This document shows, in pieces, positions 53,452 to 64,000 of a stretch of DNA of 64,000 nt. How positions within the stretch are numbered: position 1 is the stretch's first letter; every line of letters starts with the position of its first letter. The position numbers were made by a program, and so were the translations under genes. Source of the DNA: Dirofilaria immitis (taxonomy: Eukaryota; Nematoda; Chromadorea; Rhabditida; Onchocercidae). The notes beneath the pieces are model-generated. The model had not been told where the DNA came from, did not search any database, and saw only the letters and a list, made by a program, of their open reading frames with translations. Location of the stretch: the NCBI GenBank assembly GCA_024305405.1, contig JAKNDB010000068.1:1234501-1298500 (forward strand), written 5' to 3'.

Positions 53452-53911
53452 TGTCGCTGAAATAGAGAAAAAGTCCCTTGGTAAAAAAAAATATAAAGGT
53501 TCATATGGCAATTTGTTAGTGATGTATTAGAAATTTGGCCAAGATGCTGTAAATCATACATCATGTTTATGTGCTCCAAATGAAGGCGATGATTCTGGTG
53601 ATCTCAGAACTGACATCGAAATAGTGCGAGGTAACCTAATCAACAACGTCATTTCAGCCAGATGTGTTCTGTGAGGTCAGTAGAAGAATGATGACAGGTA
53701 TTTGGTCATTCTTTTTCTTTAACTCACATTGTCGTCACTAAAACTGTTTCATTGAAATCATTGAATTTGCATTATTGATCGTATTTGCTGCGTTCATTGA
53801 TACACTATCAAATTTATCATAATAAAGGTTTAATTACTCAAATTTGAGACACTAGCATTGAAAGGCAGAGGGAATCTATCAATTTTTGTCAGATTAAAAA
53901 AATCGGCGACA
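53452..53911 (+). mobile_element. 3' LTR of the BEL/Pao element, SL1-bearing (subfamily A)
   Basis: The ends TGTCGC and GCGACA are perfect inverted repeats. It follows directly on the integrase tail. The polyadenylation signal AATAAA (53821-53826) is immediately followed by an SL1-like 22-mer (53827-53848; 2 differences), then CACTAGCATTGAAAGG and the Sm-like AATTTTTGTC (53881-53890), and a short hairpin (GATTAAAAAAATC). About 85 bases lie between the SL1-like start and the LTR end. Confidence 0.85.
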
Positions 53912-56399
53912 ATATTAATGAGAGAAACCAAGAATCAGAATCAGATTTGTTATTGAAGACATAGCAATGAGTAGTAATTATTAATTGAAACATTTTAATT
54001 AATCATTCTTACGATCTGTTATCCCAGAGAAATCAATATCCTTTTAATTTCATCTTATTATTTGTGCTAATTCCAATTGCCTAGAACTCACTGATATACG
54101 ACAATCATTTCGATCCTTTTCATAACTTTCAGTTTCATAAAATTCAGAAGCATTAAAAGCTAATTAAATATTACTTGTAATTCATCCTGCTCTACTCTCG
54201 ATATTTTAAGTTAAACTGATGAAAGACAATATGAAAGGATGAATACATTTATAAACGAAACGCTTGACTTTTTAACTTTTTTTTCTTTACTATCCTCTAA
54301 ATACTTCAAAAATTACGTCCTTAATTTTCGTCTGAATTTTGAAATGTTTTGAAAATGCCGTATATTTCAGAGGTAATAAATTCTATCGTAAAATTGCTGA
54401 TTTTATTTCGAATTTCATCATCTTACTAAAAATTTCCAAAAAATAGCTGACAAAAGTCAAAGTAGTGAAGTTTATTCGACGAGAAGATCATGTTGGGAAA
54501 TAAAATTTTGAACATCGAAGAAGTATAAATTATTTTATATTTTTCTTGAGAAAATGATGCATAAGGTATGTAAGACTTTTGATTTGAAAAAATAAGTCGT
54601 CTTTTCTTTTCCCTAAATCATGACAAAGTATTGCGAAAAACATATGAAAAAGGCATTCAAATTATGCATACAAAACTCCAAATCCACGACATTCAAAAAT
54701 TCTTCATGCGTTGAATTCCGCAGTGACCAATTCAACTTTTTTAAGAATGGTAACTTCTCAGATTGTTATGTTTTTCTTCATTTTCAAATATTGTCGTAGA
54801 AAAGTAATGTTTCCCTTTATTAATTTTCATATAACACAAAAAAAAATCACAACTTTCGATACATGCAGCATTACTTGCTCATTTTTGATTCGCACATTTT
54901 TCGCAGAAAAAATCCTAATTCTAACACACAATGGTTTAGCATTGTTAGATTAAGGAAAAAAAATAGTGATAGCCTCATTAAAAGTAGTGGCATATTTTGG
55001 CAAATTTTAGAGATTAATGAAAATTTTGATTATGCGCAAATTTTTAAATCTCTGAATTATATGCATATTTATGTTATATGGATTACAAATCTCGTACAAA
55101 TAAATTATTTCATTTCAGCACAATCAAATGTAAAGTATTGCAGAAGCGCGTATTTCTTCAACGATAGTAAACTGTCAACAATTGAATAAATGATTCAAAT
55201 TAAAAGAGATGACTTGATAAAAAGTAAAAAACTAAGTAATAAAATTCTATGCCAACGATGTTTGAAATATTAGTGCGAAATTCTGGATCATATAAAATCG
55301 ACCAGATTTCGCTATTAACATTGATCATCCTTGTGTTTCTTAAAATCCAAAAAAAAATGAATGCCAACCTTGGGATCTGGGGAAAAAAAAACTAAAAAGA
55401 AATAGCCTGCAAAATAAAAGCATCATAATCAACAAGCCAAAACGATGTTTGAAAAGAAAGCAAAATCCTTAAATAAATCATTCTATTTCATATTTTAATT
55501 ATTTAAATTATTGACTTTGGCTAATTTAATTCCACCAGTTCATCACATAACTATAAATCCATGAAAATTAATTATTGTGAAATTGAAAATAACTGAATAA
55601 AAACAAATATAATTTATTTCCAATATGAACGTATTAAATTCCGAATATCATTTTTATTCGGAAAAAAATTTTTGTTATCATCGATTCCATATCATGAAAT
55701 CAGTCGGTTTTTTTCAAATTAATTTCATGTTCGATTATTTTATTTGGTAAATTCATCAACTTTGTAACTTTTAATTTTTTTAGAAAAAAATCAGAAAAAC
55801 TAAAACTTTAACGAATGTAATAAATCTCACTTGAAAAAGAATATCAATAGAGATATAAAGCATAAACATAACTGAAGGAGAATGCTATACAAATATCGGT
55901 AAATACCGAACAATGATGTTCTGAAATATGCATGTAAAGTCGATGTTTATTAAGGAAAGCTACAAAACTTATTTGTAAAAATTGCATGTCGATAATTCTA
56001 ACATAAATATGTTCATATAATCAAAGTATTGTATCTTAAAATTATTTTATTCTCGTCATCTTTAGTTCTTATTACCAAGTTTTATCTTCAAAAGTAAAAT
56101 ACCGAAAACTAATTTGCTGGCAAATGTTTCGGATCTGATAATACCTATGTTTAATATCTGGAATGTTGTAAAGATCTTCCCATGGCTGTCACAAATACAT
56201 CAATTCTCTATCAACAATTCCTTTCCAAACCTTCATTGGGAAAAAATTTATCATGACAAATTTGTTCAACATGAGTAATGTCTGCCAGTCTAATTAGCTT
56301 AGCTAATCAAGGAAAAGATCTTAAACCTTCTTGATGAGGTAAAAGAACTCAACATATCATCGAGAAAGGAATGACAACAATATGAGATTAAGAGGTGGA
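53912..56399. other. Intergenic, nothing recognised
   Basis: Very AT-rich. Open frames at 54711-54953 and 54863-55189 overlap each other in different frames and have no recognisable content. Confidence 0.55.
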
Positions 56400-57020
56400 T
56401 TATAAAAGAGAAGGTCGAGTGCTTCAAACTATACATAAGTATACTTGAATCAATCAATCAATCGAAATTACCTGGAACTTATATAAAGAACGATAATACC
56501 GCAGGAAAAAACACGCAGCAATAGTTGACGATAAAAGTATTTACTTAATGGATATCGAAAAGAAAATCATTATTATTTCGAATATTTGTCTTGATGATTT
56601 CGAACTAGCGATGCAACATTTAAATCAATAGATTCAAAATACGGAACAAAAAGAGAATTACCAACCAATTATCATTTAAAATCAACTTACCCCCACTATT
56701 AATGCAATTTTCAATGGTGATCCGAAATAAACGCGAGAATTGCGAAGTAGCTTCAATGCAGCACTTCATCTCTGAAAAGTTCCCGACGTCCGAAAATTAA
56801 ATTATCTAACTTCATATCTAAAAAGAAAGATTTTATTAGCTATGGGGGTTATGGTATCTCTCCAGAAAATTATGAATTGATAAGAAAATGTTAATTGATA
56901 AATAAGCTATATACGGGAAGACTAAATGAAAAAACTTTGTATTTTTGAAAGAATTTACGAAAGGTTCCAGCGCTATCAAAAAAATAAAAAAATCATTGTA
57001 AAAACATAAAGTTACTATTC
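56400..57020 (+). mobile_element. BEL/Pao gag remnant
   Basis: Broken translation on the plus strand has the order and spacing of BEL gag. A charged N-terminal part is followed near 56695-56990 by AIFNGDP, LRSSFNAALH, PDVRKLNYL, SYGGYGISPENYELIRKML and FLKEFTKGSSAI, matching the F.GDP..W, KL.YL, and GY.I.PENY patterns. Several stops and shifts. It is separate from the antisense LTR to its right. Confidence 0.65.
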
Positions 57021-57173
57021 TTAACAGTAATCGAAGGAAAAAGAGAATAGAAATGAAAATATTTTCGAATCAAAGCCTATTTAAAACGAAGAAAAGCATA
57101 TATTGAAATTTTAAGGAACACTAATCTATTCAAAATTTCTTATCCTTTCTTTTTCCTTTCTTTTGTTGACATT

Positions 57174-57655
57174 TCTTTTTGATCGTTGACAAAACTGAAA
57201 GAATGAATTCTGCTTAGTTTTCACAAATTTCTTCAATTTTCTTCTTTCACTCACATGTGAAACGAACCTCAAACTTGGGCATTTAAATTTTCATTACAAT
57301 AAATTTGATAATATACTAACGGACGTAATAATTACAATATCTAAGGACAAATTTAATCACGACACCCATACGAACAAAAATGGAAGGTTATCCCAGCGAC
57401 CTCGTTGAAGCGTATCCCTAGAAATATTTTTGATGTTCTCGATTCTCTTATCCTCAAATATGGAAAATTCTGTTTACACTTCTGAGATTAAAGAATTAGT
57501 CTTTGTTAGCACGTGTGAAATGGAGCTCTTTATTAGAGCACATATATATAGAGATGATCAAATTTAACTTACATCTACATTATAAACTAAATATGTAAGT
57601 ACAATACCAGAACAAGAAATTACTGATTATCCTTCACCTTGTGATTTTAGCGACA
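57174..57655 (-). mobile_element. LTR of BEL/Pao type, SL1-bearing, minus strand
   Basis: On the minus strand it starts TGTCGCTAAAATCAC and ends TGTCAACA. An SL1-like 22-mer lies at 57268-57289 (4 differences; the last 12 bases CCCAAGTTTGAG are exact) and is followed by the subfamily B U5 region (GAAGAAAATTGAAGAAAT). It is probably the 3' LTR of the element whose integrase lies at 57880-58520. Confidence 0.75.
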
Positions 57656-57879
57656 CTCAGGAGGCGAGAAGGATTTAAAGTCTAATCTTTCAGACTGATC
57701 TTAAAAGGTACAGATGTCCTACAGCGCGAATTAACTGCATATCATACGACATCCTCACAACAACAGATCGACAACAATTCTATCTTTTCTCTCGATCAAC
57801 TTTTTCACCCCACTCATTTTCTAGGAATTTCTAAGGTATTAATACTATTTCGCCATTAATTGGTTTTTATTGTATATTA

Positions 57880-58520
57880 CTGGAAGGATTTTTACGCAAT
57901 TTCCGTGCTATTTTTTTCAATTCTTCTAAGTACTCCTCTTGCCATATTTTGCAGAAATGTTGTAACTTTCCCCAAGTATTTTGGTAATGATTGATTAATT
58001 ATTGCTGAACGAAGGCATTTTGTATCTAGATATGTTCGATTCGTCATTTCACGTAAATTGTTTTCATATTCCAATCAATTCTCAGCATTATAGCCTAGTC
58101 ATAAAAAATCCCCAGGACATAATTTTTGCTGTTTATCCTTTTTCTAATCTACCAACAATCATTCGTTTACCAAGAACCGAACATATCTAGAATTCAATTT
58201 ATCATCGTGGTGAAAGGAATTCACTCCTTCCAAGAGATTCGTTTTCGCTGCTCTCTTTATGTTCTCTTTATTACTTCAATCATCCTCTCCTTGAAACTTT
58301 TGTGCAAAGGACTTTTAAGGTAATGAATTGCCACTTTAGTAGCCCTTGTTCTTGATTGCTCTTCTCTTGCTAGAAGCTAGAACAAAGTTCCTGTCATTAT
58401 CGGATAACACAAAATCTGGATATCTCCTTCGGCTAACATCTCTTTCATCATTGCATGAAAGTTTCGACAGACATGTTCCTCATAACTTCAATATGAATGA
58501 CTCTTGTGACTTGTGACTAG
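57880..58520 (-). pseudogene. BEL/Pao integrase remnant
   Basis: The minus-strand translation shows the integrase core fragment VIHIEVMRNMSVETFMQ (about 58495-58445) followed in a shifted frame by YPDFVLSDNDRNF, containing the SDN of the catalytic core. Further on is KIWQEEYLEELKKIARKLR (about 57955-57900), the typical start of the DUF5641 tail. Frames are broken repeatedly. It belongs with the LTR immediately downstream on the same strand. Confidence 0.75.
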
Positions 58521-59966
58521 GCAAGTGAATACAGACCCCAGAACTTTGATCAATGTTAAATCCAGAACAAACGAATCACTAACTGTCTGCTTTTCCTCGC
58601 GATTTCAGCGATATGTTCCGTCATAATCTTCAGATGATGGACATGAATTAAAGAAAACAATAACACCATCCTTTTATCAAGCCCTATCCATTCTTCTCCA
58701 TTCTCTCCACATTAATTATTACACTGTCCATCCTGTAAATTCTTCAAAATGTTTATTATCTGTGTGAGTTTCAAAACAAATAAGATAAGTGACTGCTAAA
58801 TTAAGATGAGTGACTGCTAAATTAAGATGAGTGACTGCTAAATAATTTCTTGCTTAAATTTGCCTATAGTCATTCGTCTATATTACCTTAGTTGCTACGT
58901 TAATAACAAATAAACTCATTGCATCATTTTCAAAACGGTACGTAGCATAATTATTACTCATGAGTTTATCCTATTATTCTAAGAGAGAATATTGGATAAA
59001 TGAAAAAAACTAAACGGTAAAGATGCTTACTCGTTAAATGATATTCAAATTGTTTCACTATAATTTAAAAATATTTCGAAACAAAGAAGCATCATAACAA
59101 AAGAAGAGATTTAGGAAAGACATCGACATGACAATATAAAACATTTTGTTCAAGAGAAATTATTTGTAAAAAAGAGAATGGGACAGGATACATTTTAACA
59201 TCAAAATCTATTTAAAGCTTCATTATGAAAATATCAAAAAAGCGTACAATTAAATCTGAGCAAATTAGTAATCAAAGTTTTATCTTCTTTCTTTCCTTCT
59301 GCAATAACCCCAAGAATAAGGAGGAAAAAATATTCGTCAAGTGTTCCTTCTCACCTCATTTTCTTTGTATTAATTTGAAACATTACCAATCAATACTTTC
59401 CTTTTTTTTAATCCTGAATACTCTCCTCTTTTTCGGCTGCAACATTTCATCAATACCATCAAGTTATTTTCAAATTTCTAGGTATCTATTCAATGCATAC
59501 GCTGTCTAAGATGAATGACTGATTGATCATTCAACAAGAATGATATACGGCCGGATGAAAAAATTAGTACGAATTTCACCAAATGAACATTAACGATCCA
59601 CTACAGTAGTCGAACTAATCTTGATCACTCCTATCATTATCAGCCGTCATAATCCATTGATATTAAAATTTTTAAAATTTACTTTCAAATTTCAGTTATA
59701 TTTTTTTGGAAGTTACTTTCTTTTTACATAATGCTATCTTAGTGAATCGAAATGATATCACAAAATGGATATCATTGAAACTTTTCGATTCAAAATAGCT
59801 AATTAATCAACAAAGATTATTTCCTTCATTGAATTGTATGCATATTTGTCAGTTCTCCTACTTCTTCCACAATGAAAATAGAGCTTAATCATACTAAAAA
59901 TTTATTTACCGGAAATATATTACAATAATAACTATCAATTTTATTCAACAATAAGTATCGCCGAAT
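58521..59966. other. Probably more retroelement remnant, unassigned
   Basis: Moderately less AT-rich to about 58800, with a short direct repeat AAATTAAGATGAGTGACTGC (58798-58845). It may be pol sequence upstream of the integrase on the minus strand, but no motif was certain. The open frame 59225-59509 (+) is not convincing. Confidence 0.4.
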
Positions 59967-60516
59967 TTATGATCTTTCTCGTATCGGTTTAATGCCAACA
60001 TATTTTACATCGAGAGTAGCATTTGTAGCATTTCTATTAATTATAATTGTAAGAGGTCTGTTACTTCTGCAATAGAATGATTATTAAAGATGCAAGAAAA
60101 ATAATATAATTATTTTAAAGGAAAAGTTGAAGAAAATTTACTTCCACGGCAAAAATTCTTCGCTCATATGATTGCCAAAGATTAATGCCATGATCAATTT
60201 TCTATGATCTTCGGGCATGCCATGCCATTTCAATGCTATCAATGGTAATTAATTCATTCCTCACAGCATCTTCATTGTTTAAATCGTTGCCCTAAGAGCA
60301 AATAAACTTTCATTATCTTAAAAATTTATTGAAAACCCATAATTCGTTCATATGTCTTTTTATTTCGATCATTATAACTGTGCAAATTCTTGGAAATTAA
60401 CCAACTTCTGATATTGCCGATAATATAAGTATGCTGAGAATGCAGAATAATGGTGATATGTTGGATAAAAAAATGGTGTGGTTTTCATTGCTTCGGCGAA
60501 TTTTTGTAATTGATAC
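59967..60516 (-). CDS. Unidentified protein, 3' exons
   Basis: Three exon-like segments on the minus strand: 60516-60379 (YQLQKFAEAMKTTPFFYPTY, then HHYSAFSAYLYYRQYQKL), 60291-60142 (GNDLNNEDAVRNELIT, then LKWHGMPEDHRKLIMALIFG and NHMSEEFLPWK), and 60066-59967 (SNRPLTIIINRNATNATLDV, then KYVGIKPIRERS and a stop). The last junction (AA|gtaaat to tgcag|A) is in phase. The first junction and the middle of exon 2 each need a frame change, so errors or decay are present. Aromatic-rich, with NxT sites in the tail, so possibly secreted or membrane-bound. No family recognised and no start exon found. Confidence 0.45.
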
Positions 60517-62223
60517 CTGAAAAAGAGATTTTGAATTTAATGCAAATGTATAATTTAATAGATAAAATTATGATTTGCACGAAAATCTCATTAATTTAAC
60601 ATCGCATATTAATAACTAATCATAAAAACTAAATACAAATCAAATAACTTTATAGAAAGCACAATAAATCTAAAAATAAAATGCAATATATTTTGATCAC
60701 ATTCATCTCTCTTTTGAACTGAATATACGTATATTTTCAAAATATCAATAGGAACAATCTGAACGATGAAAATATTAGACGAGTCATCTTATTGTCCTTG
60801 ATAACCTGATATAATATGGTTCTTGAAACTAATCATTGACGATTATATCAACGAAAAATTATAGTTGCAAATTGTCTCGCTTTTTTTCAAAACTATTTTG
60901 CTTACAACATTTAATAATTTTTCCGTTGCAGAAATGGTAGACGAGACCACTTATTATTAGAATTAATAAAAATATTGTGGATGCTATATATTATGGATGC
61001 TATCGATGATCTTAATTATTTTAGTATTGAAATAAGAAATATTACAAAATTTGGTAACGCTTATTATTGAATGAAATTAATAATTGTTTTTGTTAATATT
61101 ATTATTATTGTCAATATTTTCAATAAAATTACTTTAGTGTGATAATTCAATTTTTATTTTGTAATCAGTAAAAGACTGACGTACTTGATTATTTTCTAAC
61201 ACATTAAAAGAATTGAAAAATATACGGTTCAAAGTTATTGGTTAATAGCTATTTTAATTTGTAAAATTTCATTTTTTTTTATGGAATTTAATCAATTTCA
61301 TAAAAATGTTGCAAAACCGTAATTATAATATGAAATTATTTTTGAAAAGAATACAACTGAAATATCTAAAATGATGTGTATAAGGTTTTAAATTACGAAA
61401 GAAATTAGATTTGTATAACAAATAAGTGCATTATTGAAATTTGCTCAAATACATGAAGCAAACTCAAATATATGAAGCAAATTTGACAGTAAAGTTCCAT
61501 TCCATCAAAAATTTTGGCATTTGAATTACAAAAATTATTTAATATTAATTAATCGATAATTGGAAGACAGAAATTTCCGTACTATCGGCATAAGAGGACA
61601 GGCGAATGCTACAAAAAAACATAATATTGCGCCGATTATCATATTTTAATTACGTTAATTTAAATAAATGATATTCACAATCATCAAAACATGAAAACAA
61701 TTTAATTGATCAGAAACCAATGTTACATCCAATTAAATTATTACAACATCAATTTCAAATCAATGTCATATGAATGTTGTAATAAGAGTGACAGATTATG
61801 ATAAGCCGCGAATTAAAAAAACAACAAATAATGAAAACATCCAAATGATGTTTCCAAGCGATTTTCAAAAATTGTCAAATCAAATGCAAAAATTTTCTGT
61901 CACATTTTAGACAAAAAATTGTCTTTACGATAGGATATTTAAGTAGAATAAAAATTTATTTTCACTCATTTTTATTGAAAGATAAACAAATTTAAACCTG
62001 ACAGTGTATTATTTTACATTCGCTATGCTTTCAACAAATTTTCTTAGTTTTTATTTTTGATTTTGTGATGGAATTAGCAAATTGTGATTAGCGAAATGCT
62101 AAGGTTTTTGAAGATTTAAATCATATTTTCAATGCTCATCGAATTTAATTTCATGCATTAAATATATTTACATTTAAATTCAGTATCCTTCGCTTTATTA
62201 AAATGTCAATTGCGAAAAATGCC
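60517..62223. other. No gene recognised
   Basis: AT-rich; may hold introns and 5' exons of the minus-strand gene ending at 59967, but no exon could be supported. Confidence 0.4.
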
Positions 62224-62377
62224 TCAACAATTAATGTTTTGTATATTCGGCATGCTATTATTGTTAGCAACACGGAGATCATCATATAGTTTCAGAAATC
62301 TGTATCCTTTCAAATAATTCTTATCAATTTGATCAGAAAAGTGAAAATTGGAAATATTTTTTGCGATTACCTTTCGC
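62224..62377 (-). CDS. Candidate terminal exon of an unidentified gene
   Basis: After a good acceptor (CAATTTTAG) the minus strand is open to a TGA: KVIAKNISNFHFSDQIDKNY, then LKGYRFLKLYDDLRVANNNS, then MPNIQNINC. The composition looks coding, but neither a partner exon nor a family could be identified. Confidence 0.3.
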
Positions 62378-63629
62378 CTAAAATTGAATGATCAATTCAC
62401 GTAATATATCATAGAATTAAAGAAAGCTGAAAGTGAAAACGATAAAGGAAAACATCGTCTAACATGGAAATAAATACTTTAAAATTCGCAGCGATATAAA
62501 TATGTTTTATAGAAAATTAATTTATATGAAAATTAATTTCACAATTGAAAATTTAAATGTAAAATTGTTGGTCTAGCTTTTTGGTAAAGTATGTTTAAAT
62601 TAATTTATTTCAGCTTTGCTTCTTAAATTTTTGATATTTCGAAAACAAAAATGAAATTTCGAGAACAAAAACAATCGTTTAGCGATTCAATCATGAGGAT
62701 ACTTATACAATGATGCCGACGATATAATTGATAGTGCTAAAAATAAAGTGCATCTTGATAAATTGATATGATCGATTATTAATATACAACAATTAAAAAA
62801 TCAAATAGCATTTGATTTTTCTTTTGTTATGTTTGAAGTTTTTTAAATGTTGGATAAGATTAAAATTTAATTTGATTAATATTTTCGATATTCGTTCATT
62901 TCTTTCTACTACAATTATTTTTATTTATCAAATTGAGTGGGAAAACTTTGAAAGCTATATGTTTCGGTAACAGAGAAGGCACAAACAAAAATAAAAATTC
63001 TTTTTGTTTGTTGTTAGAATAACATTCGGATGATACAACTCTTAATAGTATAAACAAGGATGTTTATTGTAATGTAAATAAGATTAGTAACCATAAATCA
63101 CCGCATTTGTTGTCCGTCTTGTAGAACTTCAATCCTCGTAGATTTAGGCTATTAATACCATCCACAAGATTTTTATTAAATTTAATAATAAAAATATCAA
63201 TTTTTCTTGGATCAATAGATAAGATTTTCAAATGCAAAATCTATAAAAACCAAGTATCACTTATTTCTTCAACTATAATCTGCTGCTACTCAATATTAAA
63301 CTCGAAATAGAATGTGTAAAACTTTGATAAGTTATCCGACGATGTTAATCGAAAAACAGTTTATCAATAATAGAAAATGATTGTATGAATAAGCACGCGA
63401 GTATTCAATTACGATTCATACATATCATCAAAATACATACTGTCAATTAAATTTAGTAAAAAATGAAATGATAAAAATGAAATAATTCTATGATACCATA
63501 ACATGAAAACAAAAGCTACATTCATAGTAAACAAAATTTACTCTCTACAACTTTATACACATTTATCGAGATTCTCGTAGAGAATCTATAATACAAAGGT
63601 AATATCCATAATTTAACACTTCTTGTGTT
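62378..63629. other. No gene recognised
   Basis: AT-rich sequence without convincing exons, RNAs or repeats. Confidence 0.45.
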
Positions 63630-64000
63630 TCAACATTGTAGGATATTCAAGCCATACAATTCGATATTACTGGTGTTTATATCATCAGAAAATTTTTGAA
63701 ATTCTCGAACAGCCTCGAGTAAATCAGGTTGAGAAATAGCGTTGAAAATATCTTTGAGAAATCGTGTGATAATTTTATCACATCTCTGCAAAATGAAATA
63801 TTACGCAAATATATGATGAACATGCATATAAATGAACATATTCATGAACAGAAGAATGAAGCAAAATGGAAATACAGTAAGGATGATTAGATCTATTTAG
63901 AATACTTATGTGATTGAATTAAATAATTGATGCTCTTACCTTCAGTTTTTCTGCTCTGATAGCTTTGATAGCACGTTCAATTTGTGGTATCCGAACCTCT
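63630..64000 (-). CDS. C-terminal two exons of an unidentified gene, running off the window
   Basis: Exon 64000-63940 reads EVRIPQIERAIKAIRAEKLK to a clean AAG|gtaag donor. The last exon, 63785-63630, after a TTTTGCAG acceptor, reads RCDKIITRFLKDIFNAISQP, then DLLEAVREFQKFSDDINTSN, then IELYGLNILQC and TGA. The phases match. The predicted structure is helical and charged. The gene's N-terminal part lies beyond the right edge; no family recognised. Confidence 0.6.

Larger units (their letters stand above)
50940..53911 (+). mobile_element. Decayed BEL/Pao LTR retrotransposon, interrupted and internally deleted
   Basis: In order on the plus strand, with many stops and shifts: gag (about 51000-51130, LLSQLKGLGENIE); a gag zinc-knuckle (51395-51470, KRQEKLKQLGLCGLCLRKG); an aspartic-protease-like region (51700-51840, MESVANKLKLKQKSPSVGML); an inserted antisense solo LTR (52044-52610); the start of reverse transcriptase (about 52750-52920, GYRSALGRLRSTIQRL); then, after a deletion, integrase C-terminal sequence (about 52960-53420, KPEIDELVLLKADFPRNTYE, the DUF5641 signature of BEL integrases); and the 3' LTR. 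The RT palm and integrase core are missing. The order gag-PR-RT-IN supports one original element. It is inactive. Confidence 0.85.

Noticed and set aside
54711..55189. Two overlapping plus-strand frames of 80 and 108 codons
   Set aside because: Both are AT-driven, overlap in different frames and have no recognisable content.

Overview
The window looks like a nematode chromosome segment, most likely a clade III (filarial or spirurid) worm. The DNA is strongly AT-rich, introns are short with TTTTCAG acceptors, and there are a transthyretin-like secreted protein, a 5S rRNA gene, many BEL/Pao retroelement relics, and copies of the nematode SL1 spliced-leader sequence. Species assignment is inference.

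Layout. At 1-5 kb (+) is a multi-exon glomulin/ALF4-like gene. At 7.1-7.6 kb is a BEL-type LTR, followed by a transthyretin-like gene at 7.9-8.8 kb (-). From 11.8 to 14.9 kb lies one arm of a large inverted repeat with decayed C2H2 zinc-finger genes. Its partner arm is at 44.2-49.2 kb, where the same material forms part of a tandem array reaching about 50.4 kb. From 19 to 37 kb there is a tandem cluster of a small secreted Tyr/Pro-rich family (five copies, all on -). Each copy has a signal peptide, a YYxYPY-rich body and a separately spliced Gly/Ala-rich tail, usually ending in Gly-Lys. Two copies are intact as read, one needs a single-base correction and two are decayed. Interleaved are a partial pseudogene of the 26S proteasome ATPase Rpt2 (30.2-32.1 kb) and, 8.6 kb downstream, the full-length rpt2 gene (38.3-41.1 kb, +). 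A 5S rRNA gene lies at 42.1 kb.

The right part (42.7-58.5 kb) is dominated by retroelement debris. It includes a composite BEL/Pao element (gag, protease, RT start, integrase tail, 3' LTR) interrupted by a solo LTR with a perfect 5-bp target duplication, and several LTRs that carry a near-copy of the SL1 leader right after an AATAAA signal. The last 4 kb hold two or three unidentified genes on the minus strand, one running off the window.

Three points deserve most attention: the Tyr/Pro-rich plus glycine-tail secreted family with a conserved upstream block; LTRs that carry SL1 together with an Sm-like motif; and reading-frame breaks at homopolymers in otherwise conserved genes, including rpt2, which look more like missing bases in the assembly than biology.
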